Below are positions 36,117 through 45,700 of a stretch of 64,000 bases of DNA, piece after piece (position 1 is the first letter of the stretch; each line of letters starts with the position of its first letter). The notes below the pieces were generated by a model. It was not told where the DNA came from. It did no database searches and saw only the letters and a list, made by a program, of their open reading frames with translations. The DNA comes from Candidatus Ribeiella danica. GTDB taxonomy: Bacteria > Chloroflexota > Chloroflexia > Chloroflexales > Roseiflexaceae. The position numbers and the translations under genes were made by a program. The stretch spans positions 124,001 through 188,000 of the forward strand of contig JADKFS010000016.1 of assembly GCA_016717335.1 (NCBI GenBank), written 5' to 3'.

Positions 36117-37084
36117 CAGGCGTACGCCTCGGGCGCCTCGCCGCCGGGGCCGGGCCAGATCGCGTCGAGCCGCTGCAGATGCTCGTCGGAGAGCTGAATA
36201 TCCAGCGCGCGCAGGCTGCCGCTCAGCTGATCGAGCGTGCGCGGCCCAATGATCGGCGCCGTCACGACCGGGTTGCGCAGCAGCCAGGCCAGCGCCACGT
36301 CGGCCGGCTGCTCGCCCAGCTCGCCGCAGAGCGCCTCGTAGGCCTCCAGCTTCGCGCGGCTCTGCTCGACGTTCTGGCGCATGCGCTCGTCGGCGCGGCG
36401 GCCCGCGCTGGCCTTCTGGAGCGCGCCGCCCAGCAGGCCGCCGGCCAGCGGGCTCCACGGGATGAGCCCCAGCCCGAACGCGCGGCAGGCCGGGATGACC
36501 TCCAGCTCGATCGTGCGGGCGTTCAGGTTGTACAGGCTCTGCTCGGAGACCAGGCCCAGGAAATGGCGGCTCGCCGCGATGCTGTTCGCCTGCGCGATCT
36601 GCCAGCCGGCGAAGTTGCTGCTGCCGACGTAGAGCACCTTACCCTCGCGCACCAGCTGCTCCATCGCCTGCCAGATCTCCTCCCACGGCGTCGCGCGCTC
36701 GACATGGTGCATCTGGTACAGGTCGATGTGGTCGGTCTGCAGCCGCCGCAGGCTCTCCTCGCAGGCGCGCCGGATGTGGTAGGCCGAGAGCCCGCGGTCG
36801 TTCTGGCCCTCGCCCATCGGGCCGTAGACCTTGGTGGCCAGCACGATCTGCTCGCGCCGGCCGCCCTGGGCCAGCCAGCGCCCGATGATCTGCTCGGTCG
36901 CACCCACGCCCGCGCTCCCGCCGTAGCGGTTGGCCGTGTCGAAGAAGTTGATCCCCAGCTCCAGCGCCCGGTCCATGATCGCGAAGCTGTCGGCCTCGCT
37001 GGCCTGCGGGCCAAAGTTCATCGTGCCCAGGCAGAGCCGGCTGACCTTCAGGCCAGTGCGGCCCAGATGTGCAAACTGCATCAT
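36113..37084 (-). CDS. Aldo/keto reductase
   Basis: NADPH-dependent TIM-barrel reductase of 323 residues; ATG after GGAGGAG. Catalytic tetrad is intact: Asp and Tyr in FFDTANRYGG, Lys in VLATKVYG, His in LYQMHHVE. C-terminal cofactor site APIIGPRTLDQL. Most like the YajO/PdxI and L-glyceraldehyde-3-phosphate reductase branch (AKR12/14-like). Coupled with ThuA, suggesting a shared sugar or keto-sugar substrate. Confidence 0.9.
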   Translation of the reverse strand: MMQFAHLGRTGLKVSRLCLGTMNFGPQASEADSFAIMDRALELGINFFDTANRYGGSAGVGATEQIIGRWLAQGGRREQIVLATKVYGPMGEGQNDRGLSAYHIRRACEESLRRLQTDHIDLYQMHHVERATPWEEIWQAMEQLVREGKVLYVGSSNFAGWQIAQANSIAASRHFLGLVSEQSLYNLNARTIELEVIPACRAFGLGLIPWSPLAGGLLGGALQKASAGRRADERMRQNVEQSRAKLEAYEALCGELGEQPADVALAWLLRNPVVTAPIIGPRTLDQLSGSLRALDIQLSDEHLQRLDAIWPGPGGEAPEAYAW

Positions 37085-37135
37085 GCTCCTCCGGATTCTA
37101 ATTGTTTAGGCATGTTTCAATCGAGCTTTACCGTT

Positions 37136-37322
37136 CGGTGGGGGTGCGGGGGCGGCTTCGCCGCCCCCGCGGAACTCCTTTTTCTGGCTCTGGCAGAGCC
37201 AGAAAGGTTCGCCAGAACCACATCTTAAACGAGCTGCATGCGTGAGTCCAGACGGCATATGGCGTGCCATGGCATGGTGGCCCAGCCCCCGCTCCCAGGT
37301 GTGGGAGCGGGGGCTGGGGGTG
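37136..37322. repeat. Cluster of GC-rich palindromes of the tripartite family
   Basis: 37136-37172 GGGGGCGGCTTCGCCGCCCC-type stem; 37181-37205 TTTCTGGCTCTG and its complement with a single-base loop; 37285-37322 GCTCCCAGGTGTGGGAGCGG with right-module tail GGGCTGGGGGTGA. No gene between the aldo-keto reductase and the VapB-like gene. Confidence 0.65.
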
Positions 37323-37357
37323 AAAGCCTGCGGTTCTTCTGGCGATCGAGAGAAGCC

Positions 37358-37621
37358 TCAGGGAGTGACCAGCTCCAGCGCTTCGCCGCCGTTCTGAACG
37401 GCAGCAGCCGAGATCCGCCGATCGAGCGTCGCCAGCTTCCCTCCCTTCGAAGCAGCCAGGGGGAAGAGCGGCACGCCGTTACGGGTTGCCCCGGACTCCT
37501 GGCGCGACAGCGCCAGGCGGGCGAGATCAGAAAGGGCTTTCCCGATCGAAACACCCCGTTTCCGGGCGATCGCTTTGGCCGCAAGCAGTACATCTTCTTC
37601 GAGATCGATCGTCGTGCGCAT
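37358..37621 (-). CDS. VapB-type antitoxin fused to a VapC C-terminal remnant
   Basis: 87 residues from the ATG at 37621 (upstream GTGGAGC as a weak binding site). Residues 1-50 are a typical VapB: MRTTIDLEEDVLLAAKAIA, then VSIGKALSDLARLAL and RNGVPLFP. The remaining 30 residues (KGGKLATLDRRISAAAV, then EALELV) are not antitoxin-like; they match the last segment of PIN-domain VapC toxins. The simplest reading is an internal deletion that removed the end of vapB and most of vapC. The product may still bind its operator, but there is no toxin here. Confidence 0.65.
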   Translation of the reverse strand: MRTTIDLEEDVLLAAKAIARKRGVSIGKALSDLARLALSRQESGATRNGVPLFPLAASKGGKLATLDRRISAAAVQNGGEALELVTP

Positions 37622-37658
37622 GGCTTGCTCCACTATTCCGCCGGGCTCATCAGTAAAA

Positions 37659-37688
37659 TGATGTCATCACATCAACAGTCTGATGTCA
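37659..37688 (-). promoter_or_regulatory. Palindrome upstream of the VapB-like gene, probable operator
   Basis: TGATGT-CATC-ACATCA (37659-37674) with a third half-site TGATGTCA at 37681-37688, 38 bases upstream of the start. VapB antitoxins autoregulate through such palindromes; survival of the site fits a residual DNA-binding role. Confidence 0.5.
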
Positions 37689-37693
37689 AAACA

Positions 37694-38659
37694 TTACTCC
37701 CAGCGGACCCACTCGGGCGCGGGCGCGAGCAGGTCGAGCGGCTCGCCGGTGCCGGGGTGCGGCAGCGACAGCCGCTCGGCGTGCAGCAGGTGGCGCGACA
37801 CCGGCCGCTCGCGCCATGCCGCCGGCCCGCCGTACTTCGCGTCGCCCAGCAGCGGCAGCCCGAGGTGCGCCAGGTGCAGGCGAATCTGGTGGGTGCGCCC
37901 AGTCTCGGGGAAGGCGCGCAGCAGCGTGGCATCGCCCAGCCGCCGCTCGACCCGGAAGCGCGTGCGCATAGACTTCACGCGCGAGCCGTTCATCAGCAGC
38001 TCGCCGATCTGATCGGCCGGATAGACGCGAAACAGCCCGTGGGCGGTGCGCCCGTGGCCGGTCGTGATCTCGAACGCATCCTCGGCCGGCGCGCCCGCGC
38101 ACAGGCACAGGTACTCCTTGTGGATCTTGCCGCCCACGAAGCCGCGCTGGATCGCCGGGTTGACGGCCGGGTTCTTCGTGACCAGCAGCACGCCGGTCGT
38201 GTCGCGGTCGAGCCGGTGGGCCAGGTGCAGTCGCGGCGCCACGCCGTCGCGCGCGGTCAGAAAGCGCTTGAGCGCGGCGTGCAGGTTGCCCTCGGCGTCC
38301 CACGGCGTCGAGTCGACATAGGCGCCGGCCGGCTTGTTCAGCGCCAGCAGGTCGCCGTCCTCGTACAGAATCTGCTCGGCGGCAACCGCCACGTCGGGGT
38401 AGGCGCCGGCGAGCGGGCGATGGATGGCCAGCTCGGCCCCAGCCCGCGCCAGCATATCGTCGCCGCGCAGCCGCGACCCGTCGAGCCACAGCCCCCCGCG
38501 CGCGATCAGCAGATCCGCGGCCGCCGCGCCGCCGAGCGCCTCCGCGACGAGATCGCGCAGCGGGCGGCCGTCGTCCGCGGGATCGATGGTCAGGCGGATG
38601 GTTGGCTGATCACAATTCGTCGTTATCAAGACACCACCAAGTAACATGTCGCCGCTCAT
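37694..38659 (-). CDS. RluD-family RNA pseudouridine synthase
   Basis: About 321 residues. Short S4-like N-terminal part (RPLRDLVAEAL, LIARGGLWLDG), then the catalytic domain: LYEDGDLLALNKPAG, HRLDRDTTGVLLVTKN with the catalytic Asp, FPETGRTHQIRLHLAHLG and LLGDAKYGG. All RluA/RluD motifs are intact; which rRNA or tRNA uridines are modified is not readable. Start is uncertain: ATG 38659 and ATG 38647 are both possible, and a TATAAT on the minus strand (38658-38663) overlaps the first. Confidence 0.88.
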   Translation of the reverse strand: MSGDMLLGGVLITTNCDQPTIRLTIDPADDGRPLRDLVAEALGGAAAADLLIARGGLWLDGSRLRGDDMLARAGAELAIHRPLAGAYPDVAVAAEQILYEDGDLLALNKPAGAYVDSTPWDAEGNLHAALKRFLTARDGVAPRLHLAHRLDRDTTGVLLVTKNPAVNPAIQRGFVGGKIHKEYLCLCAGAPAEDAFEITTGHGRTAHGLFRVYPADQIGELLMNGSRVKSMRTRFRVERRLGDATLLRAFPETGRTHQIRLHLAHLGLPLLGDAKYGGPAAWRERPVSRHLLHAERLSLPHPGTGEPLDLLAPAPEWVRWE

Positions 38660-38748
38660 TATACTCTGGCTAACCCAAACCAGCATCATCGAACTGAATC
38701 ACCCGGCTTGACTGCAAGCACGACCTCGTCGAGAAAGGCCTCCACGAG

Positions 38749-40050
38749 ATGCGCAGCGTGGCACAGCGAAAGCGATCGATCTGCGCGTGGCTACTCGCCG
38801 CGCTGGCCCTGGCCGGCTGCGCCGCACGCCCAGGCGGCTGGAACAGCGCCGCACAGTCGCTGGATTCGCCGCTCGCCTTCGCGCGTGACGCCGCCGCAGA
38901 GCTGCCGCAGGCACCGACCTACCGGATCGGGATCAACACCGAGGTGACCGGCACCGGCGCGCAGATCGGCGACCTGAGCATTCGCGCGGCGCAGCTGGCG
39001 GTGGAGGAGATCAACGCCGCCGGGGGCGTGCGCGGCGTGCCGCTGGAGCTGGTGGTGCGCGACTGCCGATCGAACCCGGCCGCCGCCGTGGAGCAGTACC
39101 GCCTGGCGATCGCCGACGACCGGCTGGTGGCGCTGCTCGGGCCGCTCAAGTCGGCCTACGCCGCGCCCATCCTGCCCGAGCACCGCGACACAGCTCTGCC
39201 CATGCTGATCGGCGCGACCAACTACCGCCTGACCGAGCAGGGCGACCAGCACCTCTTTCGGATGCGCCCGAGCGACCGGCTGACCGCCGCCGCGATGGTG
39301 ACGCTCGCGGTCGACCGGCTGGGCGCGCGGCGCATCGGCATCGTCCACGACGCCGACGCGTTCGGCAGCGGCGGCGCCGAGCGCGTGGCCGCGGAGCTGG
39401 ACCGCCGCGGCCTGGCGCTGGCCGCCCACGAGCGCTACGTCACCGGCGAGAGCGACTTCGACCCGCTGGTGCGGCAGCTGGCCGCCGCCCGCGTCGACAC
39501 AATCTTGATCTATGGCACCAACTCCACCGACGTCGGCGTGCTGCTGCGCGCCATCCGCTACTGGCACCTCCCGGCCCAGATCGTCACCTCGCCCGGCGGC
39601 GCCTCGACCGTGACACGCAATGTCGCCGCAGAGGCCCAGGACGGCGTCTACGTCGCCACCGACGCGCTGCTCGCCGCATCGCCGCTCGGGGCGCACTTCG
39701 AGCAGGCGTTCGTCCGGCGCTTCGACATGCAGCCCGACACCTACATCGCCTGGTACTACGACGCGATCTACCTGCTGGCACAGGTGCTGCGCGAGGGCGG
39801 CGCCGACCCGCAGTCGCTCAACGCCGCGATCCGCGCGACAGTCTACCAGGGCGCCCAGGGCAGCTATCGCTTCGACGCAGCCGGCGAGGGATTGCACCGG
39901 GTCACGCTCGTGCGCATGGACCGCGGCCAGCCCGCGCTCGTGGGCACCTACGACGCGCAGGGCTTCGTCGAGGTGAGCGGCCAGGAGACGCGGGCCAGGG
40001 GTCAGCAATCAAGCCCCTCGCCGCTCGCCGCTCGCCTTCAGGAGCTCTGA
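38749..40050 (+). CDS. Branched-chain amino acid-type substrate-binding lipoprotein (Peripla_BP_6), orphan
   Basis: 433 residues with lipobox ALALAGC. Type I periplasmic-binding fold: YRIGINTEVTGTGAQIG, AAQLAVEEINAAGGVRG, VALLGPLKSAYAAPILPEH, RRIGIVHDADAFGSGGAERV, VDTILIYGTNSTDVGVLLRA and PDTYIAWYYDAIYLLAQVL. No permease or ATPase genes are nearby; instead the stop overlaps the start of a histidine kinase gene (TGATG). It therefore probably works as the ligand-binding partner of that kinase. The last 20 residues come from short repeats (CCGCTCGCCGCTCGCC). Confidence 0.85.
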   Translation: MRSVAQRKRSICAWLLAALALAGCAARPGGWNSAAQSLDSPLAFARDAAAELPQAPTYRIGINTEVTGTGAQIGDLSIRAAQLAVEEINAAGGVRGVPLELVVRDCRSNPAAAVEQYRLAIADDRLVALLGPLKSAYAAPILPEHRDTALPMLIGATNYRLTEQGDQHLFRMRPSDRLTAAAMVTLAVDRLGARRIGIVHDADAFGSGGAERVAAELDRRGLALAAHERYVTGESDFDPLVRQLAAARVDTILIYGTNSTDVGVLLRAIRYWHLPAQIVTSPGGASTVTRNVAAEAQDGVYVATDALLAASPLGAHFEQAFVRRFDMQPDTYIAWYYDAIYLLAQVLREGGADPQSLNAAIRATVYQGAQGSYRFDAAGEGLHRVTLVRMDRGQPALVGTYDAQGFVEVSGQETRARGQQSSPSPLAARLQEL

Positions 40051-41672
40051 TGATGCGCCTACCACGACTGCACCTCGATCGCTGGCCGCTCGGCCGCCGG
40101 CTCGCGGTGGCAATGCTGCTGGTGGCCGCGCTGGCGATCGCCGGGCTATTCTACGACCTGAGCTGGGTCAACCGCCGCGAGATCGAGCGGTTCCAGACCG
40201 ACCACCTGTCCAGCTACGCTCAGGAGCTGGCGCGCGGGCTGGACGCGCTGGTCCGCGACGAGACGGCGCGGATCACCAACCTGTCGCGCTCGCGCTCGGT
40301 GCGCGAGTTCATCGCGGTGCGCCCCGGCCAGCGCTCGGCGCTGTTCACCCCGACGCTGGACGACTTCACGAACTTCGTGGATTCGAACCCGTTCTACCGC
40401 GCGGTGCTGCTGCTCGACCGCAACGGCGAGGCGCTGATCTCCACCGAAGGCAGCTACGTGGGGCAGCACTTCGCCGAAAGCGTGTTCTTCCAGCAGGCCA
40501 TCCAGGGCCAGGCGACCATGTCCGACCCCGGCATCTCCACGCTGGACCGGCAGCCGGTGATCTGGCTGGCGGCGCCGGTCTTCGTCCAGCGCGCGCCGCA
40601 GGCTGGAGCAGGCGCCGCGGCGGCGGGCGTGGTGGCCGTCGCGCTCGCGCCGGACGAGATCTGGCAGCCGGTCGAGCGGCTGAAGGTCGGGCAGCAGGGC
40701 TACGCGATGCTGCTCGACCAGTACGGTATTCGCCTGGCGCACGGCGCCGACCGCCGCTACATCTTCCGCAGCCTGGCCCCGCTCGCGCCCGAGACGCAGG
40801 CGGCGCTACGGGCGCAGGGGCGCTTCGCGCCGGGGTTTCGAATCGCGGATACCGGCAGCCTGGCGCTGCTGGACTACGTGCGTCGCGAGCCGCTGCCGCC
40901 GATCGAGATCAGCCGGCCCGGCCCGGCCAGCGAGCCGGTCTACTACAGCGCCGCGCGCATGCAAACGCGCAGCTGGACGATCGTGACGATGCTCTCGGAG
41001 CGCGAGCTGCTGGCGCCGGCCGACCGCGTCACGCTGAGCGGGCTGGGCGCGACGCTACTGCTGGCGGCGCTGCTGGGAATCACGGTCTGGTGGATGGCGC
41101 AGTGGCTGGTGCGCCCGGTGCCGCGGCTGGCGACGGCCGCCGCCAAGATCGCCCGCGGCGATCTGAGCACGCCGATCGAGGTGCGTGGCAGCAGCGAGGC
41201 TGCGCGAGCTAGCGAACACCTTCGAGGACATGCGCATCTCGCTGCAGCGATCGCGCGACGAGCTGGCCGCCTGGGCCGGCACGCTGGAGCAGCGCGTCGC
41301 GACCCGATCGCAGGAGCTGGCCGCGCTCTCGGAGATCGTCGCGATCGCGAGCCGGACGCAGTCGCGCCGCGAGCTACTGAGCACCGCGCTGCGCCAGGCG
41401 CTCGGCGTCATGGGCGCCGAGATGGGCGGCATCTGGATCGCCGACGCGGGCGGCACGATCCACCTGGCCGCGCAGCAGGGCTTCGGCCAGGATCTCAGCG
41501 GGCCGCTCACGACGTTCGCGCCGGGCGAGGGGCTGCTGGGCCAGGTGCAGCAGACGGGCGTGCCGCTGGCGCTCGACGACATCAGCCAGGCGCCGCGGCT
41601 TTCGCGCGCGGTCGTGCGCGAGCAGGGGCTGCACGCCTTCGCGGCCGTGCCGCTGCGCATCGGCGGGCGTAA
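40050..41672 (+). CDS. Sensor histidine kinase, N-terminal part (frameshifted at about 41199)
   Basis: Only residues up to about 383 are genuine. They hold a first helix (LAVAMLLVAALAIAGLFYDL), a dCache-like external sensor (FVDSNPFYRAVLLLD, GQHFAESVFFQQAIQG, VIWLAAPVF), a second helix (LGATLLLAALLGITVWWMAQ) and the first half of HAMP (ATAAAKIARGDLSTPIEV). After GSSE the reading frame changes and the remaining translation to 41672 is meaningless Arg/Ala-rich sequence. Removing one G in GAGG at 41197-41200 restores GSSELRELANTFEDM, exactly the HAMP consensus, and joins it to the next entry. Confidence 0.8.
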   Translation: MMRLPRLHLDRWPLGRRLAVAMLLVAALAIAGLFYDLSWVNRREIERFQTDHLSSYAQELARGLDALVRDETARITNLSRSRSVREFIAVRPGQRSALFTPTLDDFTNFVDSNPFYRAVLLLDRNGEALISTEGSYVGQHFAESVFFQQAIQGQATMSDPGISTLDRQPVIWLAAPVFVQRAPQAGAGAAAAGVVAVALAPDEIWQPVERLKVGQQGYAMLLDQYGIRLAHGADRRYIFRSLAPLAPETQAALRAQGRFAPGFRIADTGSLALLDYVRREPLPPIEISRPGPASEPVYYSAARMQTRSWTIVTMLSERELLAPADRVTLSGLGATLLLAALLGITVWWMAQWLVRPVPRLATAAAKIARGDLSTPIEVRGSSEAARASEHLRGHAHLAAAIARRAGRLGRHAGAARRDPIAGAGRALGDRRDREPDAVAPRATEHRAAPGARRHGRRDGRHLDRRRGRHDPPGRAAGLRPGSQRAAHDVRAGRGAAGPGAADGRAAGARRHQPGAAAFARGRARAGAARLRGRAAAHRRA

Positions 41673-42456
41673 CCTCGGCGTGATCGGCCTGTTCAGCCAC
41701 TCGCGCGAGGGGTTCAAGCCCGAGGCCGTCGCGCTGGCGGCGTCGATCGCCCAGCAGATCGCGCTCACGCTCGACAATATTGCTCTGGTCGAGCAGGTGC
41801 AGGACCAGGCGCGCGCCGTGGCCAGCCTGCACGAGCGCGAGCGGATCGCCGGCGAGATCCACGACAGCGTGGCCCAGACGCTCGGCTACCTATACCTGCA
41901 GATCGATCGGCTAGCAGGCGACGAGCCGGGCTGCCGCCCCGACCAGCTCCCGGCGCGGCTGGGCCGGCTGCAGAGCATCGTGGAGCGGGCCTCGGGCGAC
42001 GTGCGTCAGTTCATCGCGCACCTGCAGGATGTCGCGCCGCCGCCGGCGCGGCTGGACGATCTGCTGCGCGGCGAAATGGACCGCCTGAGCGGCGAGCTGC
42101 CGCTGCGGGTCGAGCTGGGGCTCGGTGCGACCGACGGGGCGCTGGTGCCGCCGGACACCGGCGCCGAGTTGGTGCGGATCGTCGGCGAGGCCGTGCGTAA
42201 CGCCGTGCGGCACGGCCAGGCCAGCGCCGTCCAGATCCGCTTCCAGTGCCACGACCGCGTCGCCTGTCTGTCGATCAGCGACGACGGGGGCGGATTCGAC
42301 ATGGCCCGCTCGCCCGCCGACGGGCGCGGCCACTTCGGGCTAAGCGTGATGCGCGCCCGCGCGGCGCGGATTGGCGGCGAGCTGTCGATCGCCAGCCAGC
42401 CCGGCCGCGGCACCCGCATCCAGGTGCGCTGGCCGGTCGCCAGCGCGGCGACATGA
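41185..42456 (+). CDS. Sensor histidine kinase, C-terminal part (GAF, HisKA_3, ATPase)
   Basis: Continuation of the kinase in the shifted frame; genuine from about 41200 (LRELANTFEDMRISLQ). It contains the end of HAMP, a coiled coil (LEQRVATRSQELAALSEIV), a GAF domain (LLSTALRQALGVMGAEMGGI to ALTLDNIALVEQV), the NarL-type dimerisation motif with His in ERERIAGEIHDSVAQTL, and the ATPase with IVGEAVRNAVRHGQA and ISDDGGGFD, GHFGLSVMRARA. The GTG at 41185 is only the start of the open frame. The paired regulator gene follows 200 bases downstream. Confidence 0.82.
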   Translation: MAAARLRELANTFEDMRISLQRSRDELAAWAGTLEQRVATRSQELAALSEIVAIASRTQSRRELLSTALRQALGVMGAEMGGIWIADAGGTIHLAAQQGFGQDLSGPLTTFAPGEGLLGQVQQTGVPLALDDISQAPRLSRAVVREQGLHAFAAVPLRIGGRNLGVIGLFSHSREGFKPEAVALAASIAQQIALTLDNIALVEQVQDQARAVASLHERERIAGEIHDSVAQTLGYLYLQIDRLAGDEPGCRPDQLPARLGRLQSIVERASGDVRQFIAHLQDVAPPPARLDDLLRGEMDRLSGELPLRVELGLGATDGALVPPDTGAELVRIVGEAVRNAVRHGQASAVQIRFQCHDRVACLSISDDGGGFDMARSPADGRGHFGLSVMRARAARIGGELSIASQPGRGTRIQVRWPVASAAT

Positions 42457-42534
42457 TACCGTAGCAAATCATCCATCCGCTCCGCGTTTGTCCGACAGAG
42501 GACGGGCGACCGACGACGAGTGACCGTCGCCCGC

Positions 42535-42622
42535 TCTCGGAATTTCGACGTGACCCTGTACGGGCGCGCTAGATCGCGCCCCTGCGCCTGTGGGGCAATG
42601 CACGGTCACGCTCGATTGAACC
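42535..42622. repeat. About 100-bp palindromic element, copy B
   Basis: Matches copy A at 3189-3290 along most of its length (TGACCCTGTACGGGCGCG, GCGCCCCTGCGCCT, TGGGGCAATG, CTCGATTGAACCA). The stem pair CGTGACC/GGTCACG differs from copy A (CTTGACC/GGTCAAG) on both sides, a compensatory change. It lies between the kinase and its regulator. Confidence 0.78.
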
Positions 42623-42655
42623 AGGCCTTAGCTCAACGACAAGGCCAGAGCAGCA

Positions 42656-43333
42656 ATGGAAGCTCAAGTGATTATCCGCGTACTGCTGGTGGACGACCAC
42701 GCGCTCGTGCGCGACGGGATCGCCGGCGTGATTCGCGACCAGCCGGACATGACCGTAGTCGGCGAGGCCGGCGACGGCCTGGAGGCGCTGGTCAAGGCCC
42801 AGGCGCTGCGGCCGGACGTCATCCTGATGGACATCAACATGCCGGGTATCGACGGGCTGGAGGCCACGCGGCTGATCGCCCGGGCGCTGCCCGAGAGCCA
42901 GATCGTCATGCTGACGATGCGCGACGAGGACGAGCGCCTGTTCGAGGCGATCCGCGGCGGCGCGCAGGGCTACCTGCTGAAGACCATCCGCGCCCAGCAG
43001 CTGGTCGACATGATCCGCGGCGCCGCGCGCGGCGAGGCCGCGTTGAGCCCATCGATGGCCACGCGAATCATGGCCGAGTTCCGCCGCCACCAGGCGCCGG
43101 CAGCCGCCAGCGCCCCCGTCGCTGCCGCGCCGCCCGCCGGCGATCTGGACGAGCTGACCGCGCGCGAGCAGGACGTGCTGCGGCTGATCGCCGGCGGCCT
43201 GGCCGACAAGGATATCGCCGCCGCGCTCGGCGTCAGCCTCTACACCGTCAAGTCGCACGTGCGCAGCATCCTCGCGAAGCTGCACGTCAACAACCGGCGC
43301 GCGGCGGCGCGCCGCGCGCCACCACGCGCCTGA
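42656..43333 (+). CDS. NarL/FixJ-type response regulator
   Basis: 225 residues. Receiver: VLLVDDHALVRDGI, VILMDINMPGIDGLEA (phospho-Asp), MLTMRDEDERLFEAIRGGAQ and the Lys in GYLLKTIRA. A flexible Pro/Ala linker precedes the LuxR-type HTH: LTAREQDVLRLIAGGLADKD, VSLYTVKSHVRSILAKLHV. The last residues (RRAAARRAPPRA) depart from the usual ending. Pairs with the HisKA_3 kinase upstream; the lactate permease and glycolate oxidase genes downstream are the likely targets. Confidence 0.9.
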   Translation: MEAQVIIRVLLVDDHALVRDGIAGVIRDQPDMTVVGEAGDGLEALVKAQALRPDVILMDINMPGIDGLEATRLIARALPESQIVMLTMRDEDERLFEAIRGGAQGYLLKTIRAQQLVDMIRGAARGEAALSPSMATRIMAEFRRHQAPAAASAPVAAAPPAGDLDELTAREQDVLRLIAGGLADKDIAAALGVSLYTVKSHVRSILAKLHVNNRRAAARRAPPRA

Positions 43334-43677
43334 GCGCGCTTCCGGACCTCACCCTCCTATCCCCTCTTTCGGGCATAGGTTGTTTTGCGCATTGCGCTGC
43401 AGCGCACCACAGCACCACCGCTGAAAGAACTAGTTCGTTGGCGACACGCGCCCACGCAGCCCTCCCTCTTTTTTCCTCCGCGCTCTCAGGTGACGAACGT
43501 TGTGCTCGACGGCGTCAGCGGCTACGATTGACAGCATCCAGCTACCCATTCGTTATCAGCGCGTCGTCCCAGCTCGCTGGAAGCCAGGCGCCCCGCAGCA
43601 TCCCGATCGCGGTCAGGCGCGGGGAAACGACCACGGTGCTGTTGGCCTCGTCGAAACACCAAAGGAGGATTGTCGTC
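43334..43677. other. Intergenic region, candidate promoter for lctP
   Basis: No gene. TTGACA at 43528-43533 could be a -35 with a poor -10 near 43552, as expected for a regulator-dependent promoter. AAAGGAGG at 43661 is the lctP ribosome-binding site. The frame open across this region into lctP is an artefact of GC-rich sequence. No palindrome of the major repeat families is obvious. Confidence 0.45.
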
Positions 43678-45462
<1,785 letters not shown>

Positions 45463-45586
45463 TGGCTCGCCACGCTGATTGCGGCGAGAGGGGTCAAGCG
45501 ACGCTGTGGGATCTGCCGGAGATCGAGCAGCTCGGCATCTCCGCCGCCCTGGCAGATGAACAATAAACCCGTCGCTTCCTGCTGTT

Positions 45587-45626
45587 GCGGGTGTGGGGCC
45601 GTTTGCCCGCAGGCAAACGGCCCCAC
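45587..45626. repeat. Perfect 18-bp hairpin after lctP
   Basis: GGTGTGGGGCCGTTTGCC, loop CGCA, and the exact complement, followed by AACAATAAA. Similar in build to the central stems of the tripartite elements, but without the outer modules. It may attenuate transcription between lctP and glcF. Confidence 0.65.
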
Positions 45627-45700
45627 ACCAACAATAAAAGTGAAGTACCTTGCTGCCGCAGGCTAAAGCTGATGCATCTAGCGAGATAGAGAGACAGAGC

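Noticed and set aside
42457..42534. Possible horizontal-transfer boundary around the lactate/glycolate region
   Set aside because: Base composition and codon use stay the same on both sides, and no integrase or attachment repeat is seen.
42520..43677. Upstream extension of the LctP open frame (a 980-residue frame starting at 42520)
   Set aside because: It overlaps the response regulator in another frame and encodes Arg/Ala-rich nonsense; LctP has its own AAAGGAGG and ATG at 43678.
45587..45626. Hairpin after lctP as a classical terminator
   Set aside because: The stem is strong but the 3' flank is AACAATAAA without a T-tract on the plus strand; I list it as a repeat that may attenuate.
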